Shown here piece after piece: positions 64,000 through 64,000 of a DNA stretch of 64,000 nucleotides. Position numbers and translations under genes: made by a program. Origin of the DNA: Zhihengliuella sp. ISTPL4 (GTDB lineage: Bacteria; Actinomycetota; Actinomycetes; Actinomycetales; Microbacteriaceae); assembly GCF_002848265.1 (NCBI RefSeq), contig NZ_CP025422.1, forward strand, positions 1,456,727 to 1,520,726, given 5' to 3'. Position 1 is the stretch's first letter. Each line of letters opens with the position of its first letter. The notes below the pieces were generated by a model, which saw only the letters and a program-made list of their open reading frames with translations, ran no database searches and was not told where the DNA came from.

Positions 64000-64000
64000 C

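Overview
The window comes from a high-GC actinobacterium, most likely a Microbacteriaceae (Microbacterium-like). The support is strong G/C bias at third codon positions, many GTG starts and leaderless promoters, actinobacterial families (DUF3515, DUF4245, DUF4307, DUF6328, DUF6264, CmtR), and the actinobacterial neighbourhood glpX / ispH / xseA-xseB-DUF4245-carbonic anhydrase-fumC. The genus call is an inference from gene content.

Region 1 (1 to about 14200) is the right part of an integrated element whose left end lies outside the window. It carries a copper gene cluster on the minus strand (CopD-CtaG fusion, DUF3515 lipoprotein, small membrane protein), a CmtR-like sensor with a P-type metal ATPase, and an ArsR-type sensor with a cation diffusion facilitator. 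A phage- or ICE-like replication module follows: a putative recombination directionality factor, a primase-helicase, a family A DNA polymerase and a sigma-factor-like protein. The element ends inside a DHA2-type MFS transporter gene that has lost its first roughly 50-60 codons. The P-type ATPase lacks the GDG triplet of its GDGxND signature, which looks like a clean 12-bp in-frame deletion.

Region 2 (15.5-28.7 kb) is ordinary chromosome with a stress and redox flavour: Dps, GNAT, IscA-like protein, M20 dipeptidase, Mn catalase with an SDR, a GH65 phosphorylase, a BLUF photoreceptor operon and a GIY-YIG nuclease.

Region 3 (28755-34277) is a 5.5-kb island bounded by a perfect 25-bp direct repeat that reproduces the 3' end of ychF. 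It has no visible integrase. It holds a HEPN-type protein preceded by a strongly structured, tRNA-like noncoding segment, and on the opposite strand a second HEPN-type protein behind a 655-residue GHKL ATPase fused to a PD-(D/E)XK (Shedu-like) nuclease, plus a membrane-anchored protein of unknown function. This is the best candidate in the window for an undescribed (probably anti-phage) system.

Region 4 (34.2-63.9 kb) is core chromosome: ychF, rmuC, glpX and fbaA (gluconeogenesis/glycolysis), ispH (isoprenoids), xseA/xseB, carbonic anhydrase, fumC, phoH-type ATPase, uppS, greA, ilvA, an AlkZ/YcaQ-type glycosylase, lemA, a sugar-lactone-oxidase-like flavoprotein coupled to a PLP racemase-like protein, and one tRNA gene (anticodon TAA). 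Several perfect hairpins serve as intrinsic terminators between convergent genes.
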